64,000 nt of DNA from Pseudomonas sp. (GTDB taxonomy: Bacteria; Pseudomonadota; Gammaproteobacteria; Pseudomonadales; Pseudomonadaceae), in NCBI RefSeq assembly GCF_002796985.1, contig NZ_PEKX01000004.1, positions 342,438-406,437 on the forward strand, read 5' to 3'. The position numbers were made by a program, and so were the translations under genes. The notes beneath the pieces were generated by a model. The model searched no databases. It worked only from the letters and a program-made list of their open reading frames with translations, and was not told the origin of the DNA. Below are positions 50,422-57,788 of the stretch, in pieces (positions within the stretch are counted from its first letter, which is position 1; each line of letters opens with the position of its first letter).

Positions 50422-52953
50422 TCACTCGTTGACCGTCTTGGAAATGGCGGACAAGGTACTGTTGAACTGCACCGTTTCGTTGAAGCTCTTCACGATGGTG
50501 CTGAACTTGTCCTTGGCGCTTTGCAGTTGCTTCAGCCGAACGCCCAGTTCCTCGCTCTTGCGCTTCAAGGCGCTCTCCCGCTCATCCAGCTCGCTCGCAC
50601 GGTTACGCAGGCCGGCCGCCTGTTCATCGATACGCTGCTGTTCCAGCTGGATCGACTCGGCACGCTTGACGGTGGTCTTGTCACGCAGGTCGACGGTCTG
50701 CGCCAGTTCCTTGAGTGCCTCGCTACGCTCCGCCAGGAGACGGTTGTTCTCCGCAGCCATTCGATCAAGGTTGGTCTTGGCTTCCTTCAGATGGTTCTCC
50801 AACTGCAGCAGGCGCTCTTCCTTGTCGCCCGCCAGGCGCTCACGCTCCTGCAGTAGGTTGTTCCACTCTTCCAGCTCTTCCTGCAGACGACCAGCCGCCT
50901 GCTTTTGCTGGGTCAGCCCTTGAGCCATGCCCGCGAGAGAATTCAAGGTGCTCTGGACATCGGACAGCACATCGTCCGGATCGGCTTCGAGTTGGGGCAC
51001 GCTCAGCGAGGCCGCCACTTCCTGCAGCTCTATCGAAGAGATAGGAGCGGTGTCCTGTACATCGACCTCGGGTAACTCATCGCGCATTTCGGTCATTTCA
51101 GTTTCCTTCTGGATAAAGATTCCCTGAAGCGCCGCTGCTTCAGGGCGGCTGTCGTCGGCCCACCGGGCTTCGGCAGCAATGGGGGCTAAAGTGGCTCGTG
51201 CTGCGCTCAGTGTCGCTACCGGCTCAACCTGAGCGACCGGCGCCTCTTCATGAACAGCATTGGCAGCGGCCAGCACGGCCAAGGCATCTTCGAGGCTGGC
51301 GATCATCGGTTCGAAACCGAACTCGTCGGAGTCGACTGCTTCCTGAGCCCGTTCGAGCGCCTGCATATCGCCCATGACCAGATCGGGCTGTTGATCCAGC
51401 GCCACCGGCGTCCAGTGCATGACGACCGGTGTGCTATCCGACTCAGGCTGTGCAATGGCCTTCGCGAGCGCGGGCTGCGGCTGCTGGGCAATGTCTTCAA
51501 CGACAGGCGCATTCACAGCAGTGGTTTCCACCTCACCCACACCTTGCGCAGCAGACTCTTCCGCCACTTCCGGCAGAGGCTTCTCGATCGCCACTTCGAC
51601 AGCCGGCGCGCTCATCTCTTCCGCCAATGGCACGCCAGCGCTCGGTGTAGCGCGCTTCTGCGCCACTGTCGGCTGCGGCAGCACTACGGGTTTCCTGGCG
51701 ATACGAACGCCGCTGACCACAATTGCCGGAGCCACCGCCTTGGGTTCTTCTGACGCCGTCATCACTTCCGGTTGCGTCGGTTCGGCCACTTGCCCGTTAC
51801 CGATTTCGCTCTCGGCGGCAATTTCCGGAGCGCTCAGGTCCGGTCCCTGTTCGGCGAACATCATGTCCGGCAGCGATTGCTCGACGACCGCCTCGATCAC
51901 TGGCTCGTGCACCGCCTCCACCGGCAGCTTCTCAAGGGGAGACTGGTTCAGCTCCGAAGTACCGTCGAACTCGGGCGCCACCTCTGCCATGGTCACTGAC
52001 GCTTCTATTTCCGGCACACCGCTATCTGTCACTTCCGGTGGCGAATGCTCGACCACTTCCTCCGTGGAATGCTCCTCCGAGTCTTCCACTTCCGAAGGCT
52101 CCATCATGGAGGGCGAAGCGACTTCCATGGTTTCGGGCGCGGACAGTTCAGTCAGAGTCACGGTTTCCCCCGACGAAAGCTCCGGAGACTCGATACCGGT
52201 CAACCTCTCTTCCCTGGACTCTTCTTCGGCCGGCTCGAGCTGTTCAGCCAGAACGGTCATGTCCGGCGAACTCGTTGCGGAAACCACGGCGGGTTCCGGC
52301 GCGTCCAGAGTCTGCAGGCCCAACGGCTCATCCGCCTGGATGCGCGATTCGAAAGCGGGGGATAGGTCAGCGTTCTGGCCCTGCTGCACCGTATTCACCT
52401 CGGAGTCGTCCTGCGCGCCAGGAGTGCCACTTCCCAGGAAGTCCTGGTCCACCGACTCCGACGAAACGCTGCCGGCCATGCCGAGCGCATGCAGCTCGTC
52501 GATGCCGGATTCGGAAGCGATTGCGGGCGGCTCATCAACGCCGGCGACCTCCTCGGCGGCCGTTGTCGATTTCTGTTCGACGGAGCTATTGAGCCGCGAC
52601 TGCCGGGCAAAATTCGCGAAGTCCAGGATCATCTCGGTGCCCATCTCGAAGCCCAGGTCCTCGATCTTCGTCGGTACGTCCTCGTCTTCCTCTGGATGGC
52701 TCAGAATGCTCAAGGCAGGTTGACGCACTCCCAGCATCCCGGCCCTGGACAGGAGATGGAGCCAGGAACGCAACGGCTGCAATGGCAGACGGATGCCCTG
52801 GAAGGTCAATGCTCTGGGGGACGGCAGGCTCAGTGCGCGGCGCCGCCAAGGGCGTCCCCAGGAGGCAGCGGATGCGACATGCAGGGCCAAGACGGTCGGT
52901 TTGAGGCGATGCTCGGAGCCAGCCGGAGCTGGCGCGCTATGGGATTGGGTCAT
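50422..52953 (-). CDS. Coiled-coil protein, paralog 3, with a long acidic disordered extension
   Basis: The 843-residue protein has a basic, Leu-rich N-terminus (1-85, including WGRPWRRRALSLPSPRALTF), then about 540 residues of acidic low-complexity sequence. This region is rich in Glu, Pro, Val, Ala and Ser, with recurring PE/EVxE units such as MEPSEVEDSEEHSTEEVVEH. The last 180 residues are the core shared with paralogs 1 and 2 (VLSDVQSTLNSLAGMAQGLTQQ ... FNETVQFNSTLSAISKTVNE). There is no signal peptide or clear membrane helix. An internal ATG at 51096 (MTEMRDELPEV, residue 620) has an AAGGAA site and would give a 224-residue core-only form. The start chosen has GGAAA upstream, with an in-frame GTG two codons earlier. 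Function unknown. Confidence 0.72.
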   Translation of the reverse strand: MTQSHSAPAPAGSEHRLKPTVLALHVASAASWGRPWRRRALSLPSPRALTFQGIRLPLQPLRSWLHLLSRAGMLGVRQPALSILSHPEEDEDVPTKIEDLGFEMGTEMILDFANFARQSRLNSSVEQKSTTAAEEVAGVDEPPAIASESGIDELHALGMAGSVSSESVDQDFLGSGTPGAQDDSEVNTVQQGQNADLSPAFESRIQADEPLGLQTLDAPEPAVVSATSSPDMTVLAEQLEPAEEESREERLTGIESPELSSGETVTLTELSAPETMEVASPSMMEPSEVEDSEEHSTEEVVEHSPPEVTDSGVPEIEASVTMAEVAPEFDGTSELNQSPLEKLPVEAVHEPVIEAVVEQSLPDMMFAEQGPDLSAPEIAAESEIGNGQVAEPTQPEVMTASEEPKAVAPAIVVSGVRIARKPVVLPQPTVAQKRATPSAGVPLAEEMSAPAVEVAIEKPLPEVAEESAAQGVGEVETTAVNAPVVEDIAQQPQPALAKAIAQPESDSTPVVMHWTPVALDQQPDLVMGDMQALERAQEAVDSDEFGFEPMIASLEDALAVLAAANAVHEEAPVAQVEPVATLSAARATLAPIAAEARWADDSRPEAAALQGIFIQKETEMTEMRDELPEVDVQDTAPISSIELQEVAASLSVPQLEADPDDVLSDVQSTLNSLAGMAQGLTQQKQAAGRLQEELEEWNNLLQERERLAGDKEERLLQLENHLKEAKTNLDRMAAENNRLLAERSEALKELAQTVDLRDKTTVKRAESIQLEQQRIDEQAAGLRNRASELDERESALKRKSEELGVRLKQLQSAKDKFSTIVKSFNETVQFNSTLSAISKTVNE

Positions 52954-53096
52954 GATCACTTTCCGGCGGGGACGTTGAAACGGCGCAAGTTTCGCTTGGC
53001 CGGAAAACGGGTGTTATCAGGCTTTCCTGATGAGCTGGGAGATTTTTCCTATCACTCCATCCGCACTCTGTTGCCAGCACATTCCGCAGCCCCGGC

Positions 53097-53339
53097 TCAG
53101 TCGTGGCTCCAGCGGCGCGCACTCTTCCTGGCCAGCCTGTCCGCTGAAAAACGCCGTACAACCCCTGTCAAGTCCAGCAGCATCACCAGGGCGAACAGCG
53201 GAGCCACCAACATGAGCATCGAGGGCGCCACCGCCAGCGCCCTCTCAGGCGCCATGACCAGGGCGCCAGCCATCAACACGGCCAGCAGGATGAGCACCAG
53301 CTTCATCAGGACCGACGCAAAATCGAGGATCTCGTCCAT
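53097..53339 (-). CDS. Small two-helix membrane protein
   Basis: This 80-residue product has two hydrophobic segments (about 10-29 and 37-57), a short turn with Pro-Glu-Arg, and a basic tail (RRFSADRLARKSARRWSHD) that should stay in the cytoplasm. GGAG lies 7 nt before MDEILDFASV, the reason for this start; a Met five codons earlier lacks a site. It stands upstream of paralog 3 on the same strand and diverges from the PstS-like/OmpA gene. It could anchor or partner one of them. No family recognised. Confidence 0.68.
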   Translation of the reverse strand: MDEILDFASVLMKLVLILLAVLMAGALVMAPERALAVAPSMLMLVAPLFALVMLLDLTGVVRRFSADRLARKSARRWSHD

Positions 53340-53535
53340 TTCGTTCTCCGGCATGGCGTAACGGACGACCTGTATAGCCCTGGCCGAACGGCGGTGAAAT
53401 CGGAAATCTCCGGCAATCCACCAGTCATGTCTGAAGGCTGCGGAAACGGCTCTGCCCCGCAGCGAAGCGTCATATCGATGCAATGATTCCGACTTAATCT
53501 GCCGCGCCAACGATGCCTCAAATGGAAGTGGACCC

Positions 53536-54918
53536 ATGCAGTACAAGTCGAGCCCCAGTGATGCCCAACCCTGGCCCGTTACCATCGCCTGGCTCACCAT
53601 CGCGTTCATCTGCTACGCGTTCCCCTGGTCGGCATTCGCCGCCCTGCCCTCGTCCCAGGGCGACGCTCCGGTGCTGCGCATCCAGGGCTCCAACACTATC
53701 GGCGCGCACCTTCTGCCGGAGCTGGTAAAGGGCCTGCTGGTCAGCGAGGGCTACTCGAACGTCAGCGTCCAGCCGGGTCAGGCGGAGAACGAACAGCGCA
53801 TCATCGGCCGCACCGGCGACGGAAAGGAGGCCATCGTCGACCTGGCGGCCCACGGCTCGAGCACCGGCTTCGTCGCGCTGAAGGGCAACACTGCCGAACT
53901 GGCCGCCGCCTCGCGCCCGATCAAGGACGCCGAAGTCGCGGGCCTGTCGGCGTCGGGCAACCTGCGCAGCGCCAAGGCCGAACAGGTGATCGGCATCGAT
54001 GGCCTGGCGATCATCGTCAGCCCAGCCAATGCGCTGGACGAGCTGACCACCGACGACCTGGCGCGAGTTTTCTCCGGTGAAGTGAAAACCTGGGAAGAAT
54101 TGGGCGGCCGCGGCGGTGCGATCCACCTGTACGCCCGCGATGACAACTCCGGCACCTTCGATACCTTCAAGGAGCTGGTGCTGGCCAGCCACGGCAAGGC
54201 GCTGGCCAGCGGCGTGCAGCGCTTCGAGTCCAGCGACCAGCTGTCCACCGAAGTGAGCAAGGACCCGCAGGGCATCGGCTTCGTCGGCCTGTCGTCGATC
54301 CAGAAGTCCAAGGCCCTGCGCATCGCCGATGGCGACTCCCAGGCCATGCCGCCCTCCACCACGCTGATCGCGACCGAAGACTACCCGCTGTCGCGCCGCC
54401 TGTTCCTCTACATGAAACCCGAGGAACCGAACCGCTGGGCCCGCGCCCTGCTGCAGTTCGCCCAGGGCGACAAGGGCCAGGCCCTGGTCAGCGCCAGCGG
54501 CTTCGTCGGCCAGCGCGTACAGGCGGTGAAGATGGCCCCGCGCGCCAGCATGCCGGAGGGCTACCAGGCCCTGGCGCGGGATGCCGAGCGGCTGTCGGTG
54601 AACTTCCGCTTCCGCGAAGGCAGCGCCACCCTGGACAACAAGGCCCAGCGTGACATCGACCGCCTGCTGGCCTACCTGCAGCAGAACGGCAAGATGAACA
54701 AGCAGGCGGTGCTGGTCGGCTTCGGCGACCCCAAACAGGACCCGGCCCGCGCCGAGCTGCTCTCCAAGCTGCGCGCCATGGCCGTGCGCCGCGAGCTGGC
54801 GAAGGACGGCGTGATGTTCCGCGAGATCAGCGGCATGGGCGATGCCCTGCCGGTGGCGGCCAACAGCGACAATGACGGCCGGGTGAAGAACCGTCGCGTG
54901 GAAGTCTGGGTTTACTGA
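53536..54918 (+). CDS. PstS-like substrate-binding / OmpA fusion protein
   Basis: The 460-residue protein has a signal peptide (long n-region, hydrophobic core 15-34, cleavage near AFA-AL). It continues with a PstS-type phosphate-binding-like domain (about 40-310: VLRIQGSNTIGAHLLPELVK, ASRPIKDAEV, YARDDNSGTFDTFKELV) and ends in an OmpA_C peptidoglycan-binding domain (about 345-460: NFRFREGSATLDNKAQRDI ... NDGRVKNRRVEVWVY). It should be a periplasmic sensor or scavenger tied to the cell wall. No pst transporter genes are near. It is divergent from the coiled-coil/small-membrane-protein cluster across 196 bp. Confidence 0.85.
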   Translation: MQYKSSPSDAQPWPVTIAWLTIAFICYAFPWSAFAALPSSQGDAPVLRIQGSNTIGAHLLPELVKGLLVSEGYSNVSVQPGQAENEQRIIGRTGDGKEAIVDLAAHGSSTGFVALKGNTAELAAASRPIKDAEVAGLSASGNLRSAKAEQVIGIDGLAIIVSPANALDELTTDDLARVFSGEVKTWEELGGRGGAIHLYARDDNSGTFDTFKELVLASHGKALASGVQRFESSDQLSTEVSKDPQGIGFVGLSSIQKSKALRIADGDSQAMPPSTTLIATEDYPLSRRLFLYMKPEEPNRWARALLQFAQGDKGQALVSASGFVGQRVQAVKMAPRASMPEGYQALARDAERLSVNFRFREGSATLDNKAQRDIDRLLAYLQQNGKMNKQAVLVGFGDPKQDPARAELLSKLRAMAVRRELAKDGVMFREISGMGDALPVAANSDNDGRVKNRRVEVWVY

Positions 54919-55138
54919 AGTACCCAGCCAATAGCGAGCCTTCCGAGGATCAGCGTCTAAACTTTCCTTCAGACGCTGACGCCTCGAATCGGAATTCATG
55001 TAGGAACTTGTTACGTTCCAGCACTTGCCTGAGGCGTCCGCTCTGCTATTTTCCCGCCAGTGACGCCGGGCCCCTCTGACGGTTGCCAACCGCCATGTCG
55101 GAGTCACTTTTCGACAACGACACTAAGGGAGGGGCCAC
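54919..55138 (+). promoter_or_regulatory. Leader of terC with strong hairpin and second inverted repeat
   Basis: TCAGCGTCT (54950-54958) and AGACGCTGA (54971-54979) form a perfect 9-bp stem, extended by GAGG/CCTC outside. It may terminate the PstS/OmpA gene. Further on, GGAAC-TTGTTAC-GTTCC lies at about 55003-55019. terC-family genes are often under a manganese-sensing leader; I do not find its conserved core here. Confidence 0.4.
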
Positions 55139-56182
55139 ATGACAGCTCTGCACGCCTTTTTGACCGCACCATTCCTCGGAACCGCCACCTGGTTCTGGCT
55201 GGCCTTCCTGGCCATCGTGATTCTTCTGCTCGTACTCGACCTGGGCGTTTTGCAACGCGATCACCATGAGATCGGCGTGCGCGAAAGCCTGATGCTCTCC
55301 GCCGGCTACTTCGCCTGCGGCCTGGCCTTCGGTGGCTGGGTCTGGTACGAGTTCGGCGCCACCAGCGCGGTGGAGTACTACACCGGTTTCCTCGTCGAAC
55401 AGTCGCTGTCCATGGACAACGTGTTCGTCATGGCGATGATCTTCGGTTTCTTCGGCATTCCCCGCCGCTACCAGCACCAGGTGCTGTTCTGGGGCATCCT
55501 CGGGGCCATCGTCATGCGCGCGCTGATGATCGGCCTGGGCGCCGCGCTGGTGAAGGAATTCGAGTGGATCATGTACGTGTTCGGCGCCTTCCTGCTGTTC
55601 AGCGGGGTAAAGATGCTGTTCAGCAAGCATGACAGCGAGCCGGACCTGGCCAACAACCCGGTACTGAAGTTCCTGCGCAAGCGCATCCGCATGACCGACA
55701 CCCTCCACGAGCACCACTTCTTCGTGAAGATGCCGGATGCCTCGGGCAAGCTGGTGCGCTACGCCACCCCGCTGTTCCTGGCGCTGATCCTGATCGAGCT
55801 GGCCGACCTGGTGTTCGCCGTGGACAGCGTGCCGGCGATCTTCGCCATCACCCAGGACCCGTTCATCGTCTACACCTCGAACATCTTCGCCATCCTCGGC
55901 CTGCGCGCCCTGTACTTCTCGCTGGCGGCGATGATCCACCGCTTCGTCTACCTGAAGTACGCCCTGGCGCTGGTGCTGGTGTTCATCGGCACGAAGATTT
56001 TCCTGCATGGGTTCATCGGCAAGGTTCCCGCCGCCCTGTCGCTTGGCGTAACCTTCGGCCTTTTGGCGGGTGGCATACTGCTATCTTTGCTCAAGACCCG
56101 TCGCTCCAGCGAGGAACCGCTGGAAATCGTCAGCCAGGAGAGGATCCATGCAAGCGCTGGAGGTGAGGATCGAAGCCGTTGA
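55139..56182 (+). CDS. TerC family integral membrane protein (Alx/TerC-like)
   Basis: This 347-residue protein has about nine membrane helices and the TerC hallmark motifs: LDLGVLQRDHHEI with the first acidic cluster, EQSLSMDNVFVMAMIF, and LIELADLVFAVDSVPAIFAIT. TerC/Alx proteins export Mn2+ or supply it to secreted proteins. GGGAGGGGCC precedes the ATG. Its 3' end overlaps a small downstream gene. Confidence 0.93.
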   Translation: MTALHAFLTAPFLGTATWFWLAFLAIVILLLVLDLGVLQRDHHEIGVRESLMLSAGYFACGLAFGGWVWYEFGATSAVEYYTGFLVEQSLSMDNVFVMAMIFGFFGIPRRYQHQVLFWGILGAIVMRALMIGLGAALVKEFEWIMYVFGAFLLFSGVKMLFSKHDSEPDLANNPVLKFLRKRIRMTDTLHEHHFFVKMPDASGKLVRYATPLFLALILIELADLVFAVDSVPAIFAITQDPFIVYTSNIFAILGLRALYFSLAAMIHRFVYLKYALALVLVFIGTKIFLHGFIGKVPAALSLGVTFGLLAGGILLSLLKTRRSSEEPLEIVSQERIHASAGGEDRSR

Positions 56183-56348
56183 GTTTCGCGGCCGGGCCTA
56201 TTGGCAGGTCCGTCTCGGTCGTCGCACGCTGCGCTTTCCCCATGAGGCCGCTGCGCGCGCCTTCGCCGCCCAACTGCACTCGCGGCGGGAATGGCTGATC
56301 GAGCAACGGACGAGGAGCGACGGGACGGAGCCCTCTCCCCCGCAATAA
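56148..56348 (+). CDS. Small basic hypothetical protein overlapping terC
   Basis: This 66-residue product (MQALEVRIEAVEFRGRAYWQ...) has an AGGAGAGG site 5 nt upstream, inside the last codons of terC. It overlaps terC by 35 bases in another frame, then runs directly into a perfect terminator. It is rich in Arg and aromatic residues, has no signal peptide and a beta-hairpin-like pattern. I do not recognise it; a small DNA- or RNA-associated protein is possible. Confidence 0.62.
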   Translation: MQALEVRIEAVEFRGRAYWQVRLGRRTLRFPHEAAARAFAAQLHSRREWLIEQRTRSDGTEPSPPQ

Positions 56349-56380
56349 ATGAAAAGGCCCGCATCAGCGGGCCTTTTCAT
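56349..56380. terminator. Bidirectional terminator, terC operon / acyl-CoA dehydrogenase
   Basis: Perfect 14-bp stem ATGAAAAGGCCCGC / GCGGGCCTTTTCAT with an ATCA loop, with T-rich flanks on both strands. Confidence 0.92.
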
Positions 56381-56391
56381 TACGGGTGGGA

Positions 56392-57621
56392 TCAGCGGCT
56401 GCTACGCAGCGCATCACGCGGTACGTACTTGCCGATCTCGAACTTGCCGATGGCCGCGCGGTGCACTTCGTCCGGGCCGTCGGCCAGACGCAGGGTGCGC
56501 TGCATGGCGTAGAAGTAGGCCAACGGGGTGTCGTTGGAGACGCCAGCACCGCCGTGCATCTGGATGGCGCGATCAATCACCTGCAGGGCGACATTGGGCG
56601 CGACGACCTTGATCTGGGCGATCTCGCTCTGGGCGATCTTGTTGCCGGCGGTGTCCATCATGTACGCCGCATGCAGGGTCAGCAGGCGGGCCTGGTTGAT
56701 CTCGATGCGCGAATTGGCGATGAGGTCGATGTTGCCGCCCAGGCGCGCCAGCGGCTTGCCGAAGGCGGTACGGCTGACGGAGCGCTTGCACATCAGTTCC
56801 AGCGCGCGCTCGGCCATGCCGATGGAGCGCATGCAGTGGTGGATGCGGCCTGGGCCGAGGCGGCCCTGGGCGATCTCGAAGCCACGGCCTTCGCCGAGCA
56901 GCACGTTCTCATAAGGTACGCGCACGTTCTCGAAGAGCACTTCGGCGTGGCCGTGCGGGGCATCGTCGTAGCCGAATACCGGCAGCGGGCGGAGAATCTT
57001 CACGCCGGGAGCGTCGGTGGGCACCAGGATCATCGAGTGCTGCTGGTGACGCGGCGCGTCCGGGTTGGTCAGGCCCATGAAGATCATGATCTTGCAGCGC
57101 GGATCGCAAGCGCCGGAGGTCCACCACTTGCGGCCGTTGATGACCCACTCGTCACCGTCGCGTACGGCGTTGGCTTCCATGTTGGTGGCGTCGGAAGAGG
57201 CCACGCCCGGCTCGGTCATCGCGAAGGCGGAGCGGATCTCGCCGCGCAGCAGCGGCTCCAGCCAGGTGCGCTTGTGCTCTTCGGTGCCGTAACGCACCAG
57301 CACTTCCATGTTGCCGGTGTCCGGCGCGGAGCAGTTGAACGGCTCGGAGCCCATCAGCGAGCGGCCCATGATTTCCGCCAGCGGCGCGTATTCCATGTTG
57401 GTCAGGCCGGCACCCAGCTCGGACTCAGGCAGGAACAGGTTCCACAGGCCTTCGGCCCTGGCCTTGGCCTTGAGCTCTTCCATGATGGCCGTGGGCTGCC
57501 AGCGGTCGCCTTGCGCCACTTGCTCCTCGAACACCTTCTCGGCGGGGTAGACGTAAGCTTCCATGAACGCGGTGACACGTTCACGCAGGTCCTGAACCTT
57601 GGCGGAATAAGCGAAATCCAT
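56392..57621 (-). CDS. Acyl-CoA dehydrogenase (ACAD10/11-like group)
   Basis: The 409-residue FAD enzyme carries AFAMTEPGVASSDATN, WTSGACDPRCKIMIFMG and RTAFGKPLARLGGNI. Near the C-terminus the usual IYEGT with catalytic Glu is replaced by LRLADGPDEVH, typical of the ACAD10/11 and related branch where an Asp or neighbouring residue serves as base. It likely oxidises an unusual or branched acyl-CoA. The chosen ATG has AAGG upstream. It is divergent from the LysR gene across 167 bp. Confidence 0.9.
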   Translation of the reverse strand: MDFAYSAKVQDLRERVTAFMEAYVYPAEKVFEEQVAQGDRWQPTAIMEELKAKARAEGLWNLFLPESELGAGLTNMEYAPLAEIMGRSLMGSEPFNCSAPDTGNMEVLVRYGTEEHKRTWLEPLLRGEIRSAFAMTEPGVASSDATNMEANAVRDGDEWVINGRKWWTSGACDPRCKIMIFMGLTNPDAPRHQQHSMILVPTDAPGVKILRPLPVFGYDDAPHGHAEVLFENVRVPYENVLLGEGRGFEIAQGRLGPGRIHHCMRSIGMAERALELMCKRSVSRTAFGKPLARLGGNIDLIANSRIEINQARLLTLHAAYMMDTAGNKIAQSEIAQIKVVAPNVALQVIDRAIQMHGGAGVSNDTPLAYFYAMQRTLRLADGPDEVHRAAIGKFEIGKYVPRDALRSSR

Positions 57622-57707
57622 GGGGGCTAACCTTCTGGCGGCGGTTGTTTGTGTGGTGATGATGCTAGAACAGCCAAGGGCATTTACCCAGCCTATTATC
57701 CGAATCA

Positions 57708-57719
57708 ATGAACATTCAT
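57708..57719. promoter_or_regulatory. Candidate LysR operator
   Basis: ATGAACATTCAT is nearly self-complementary (ATGA/TCAT arms). It lies between the divergent acyl-CoA dehydrogenase and lysR starts, where a T-N11-A LysR box is expected. Confidence 0.35.
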
Positions 57720-57788
57720 AACCCGTATGGACCTGAGCGTTCGTTCGGGTATGATCGGCCGCAGAACAACTACAAGCGGAGCCCTGGA

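Noticed and set aside
54919..55138. yybP-ykoY manganese riboswitch ahead of terC
   Set aside because: I could not find the conserved core sequences; only generic hairpins are present, so no riboswitch is called.
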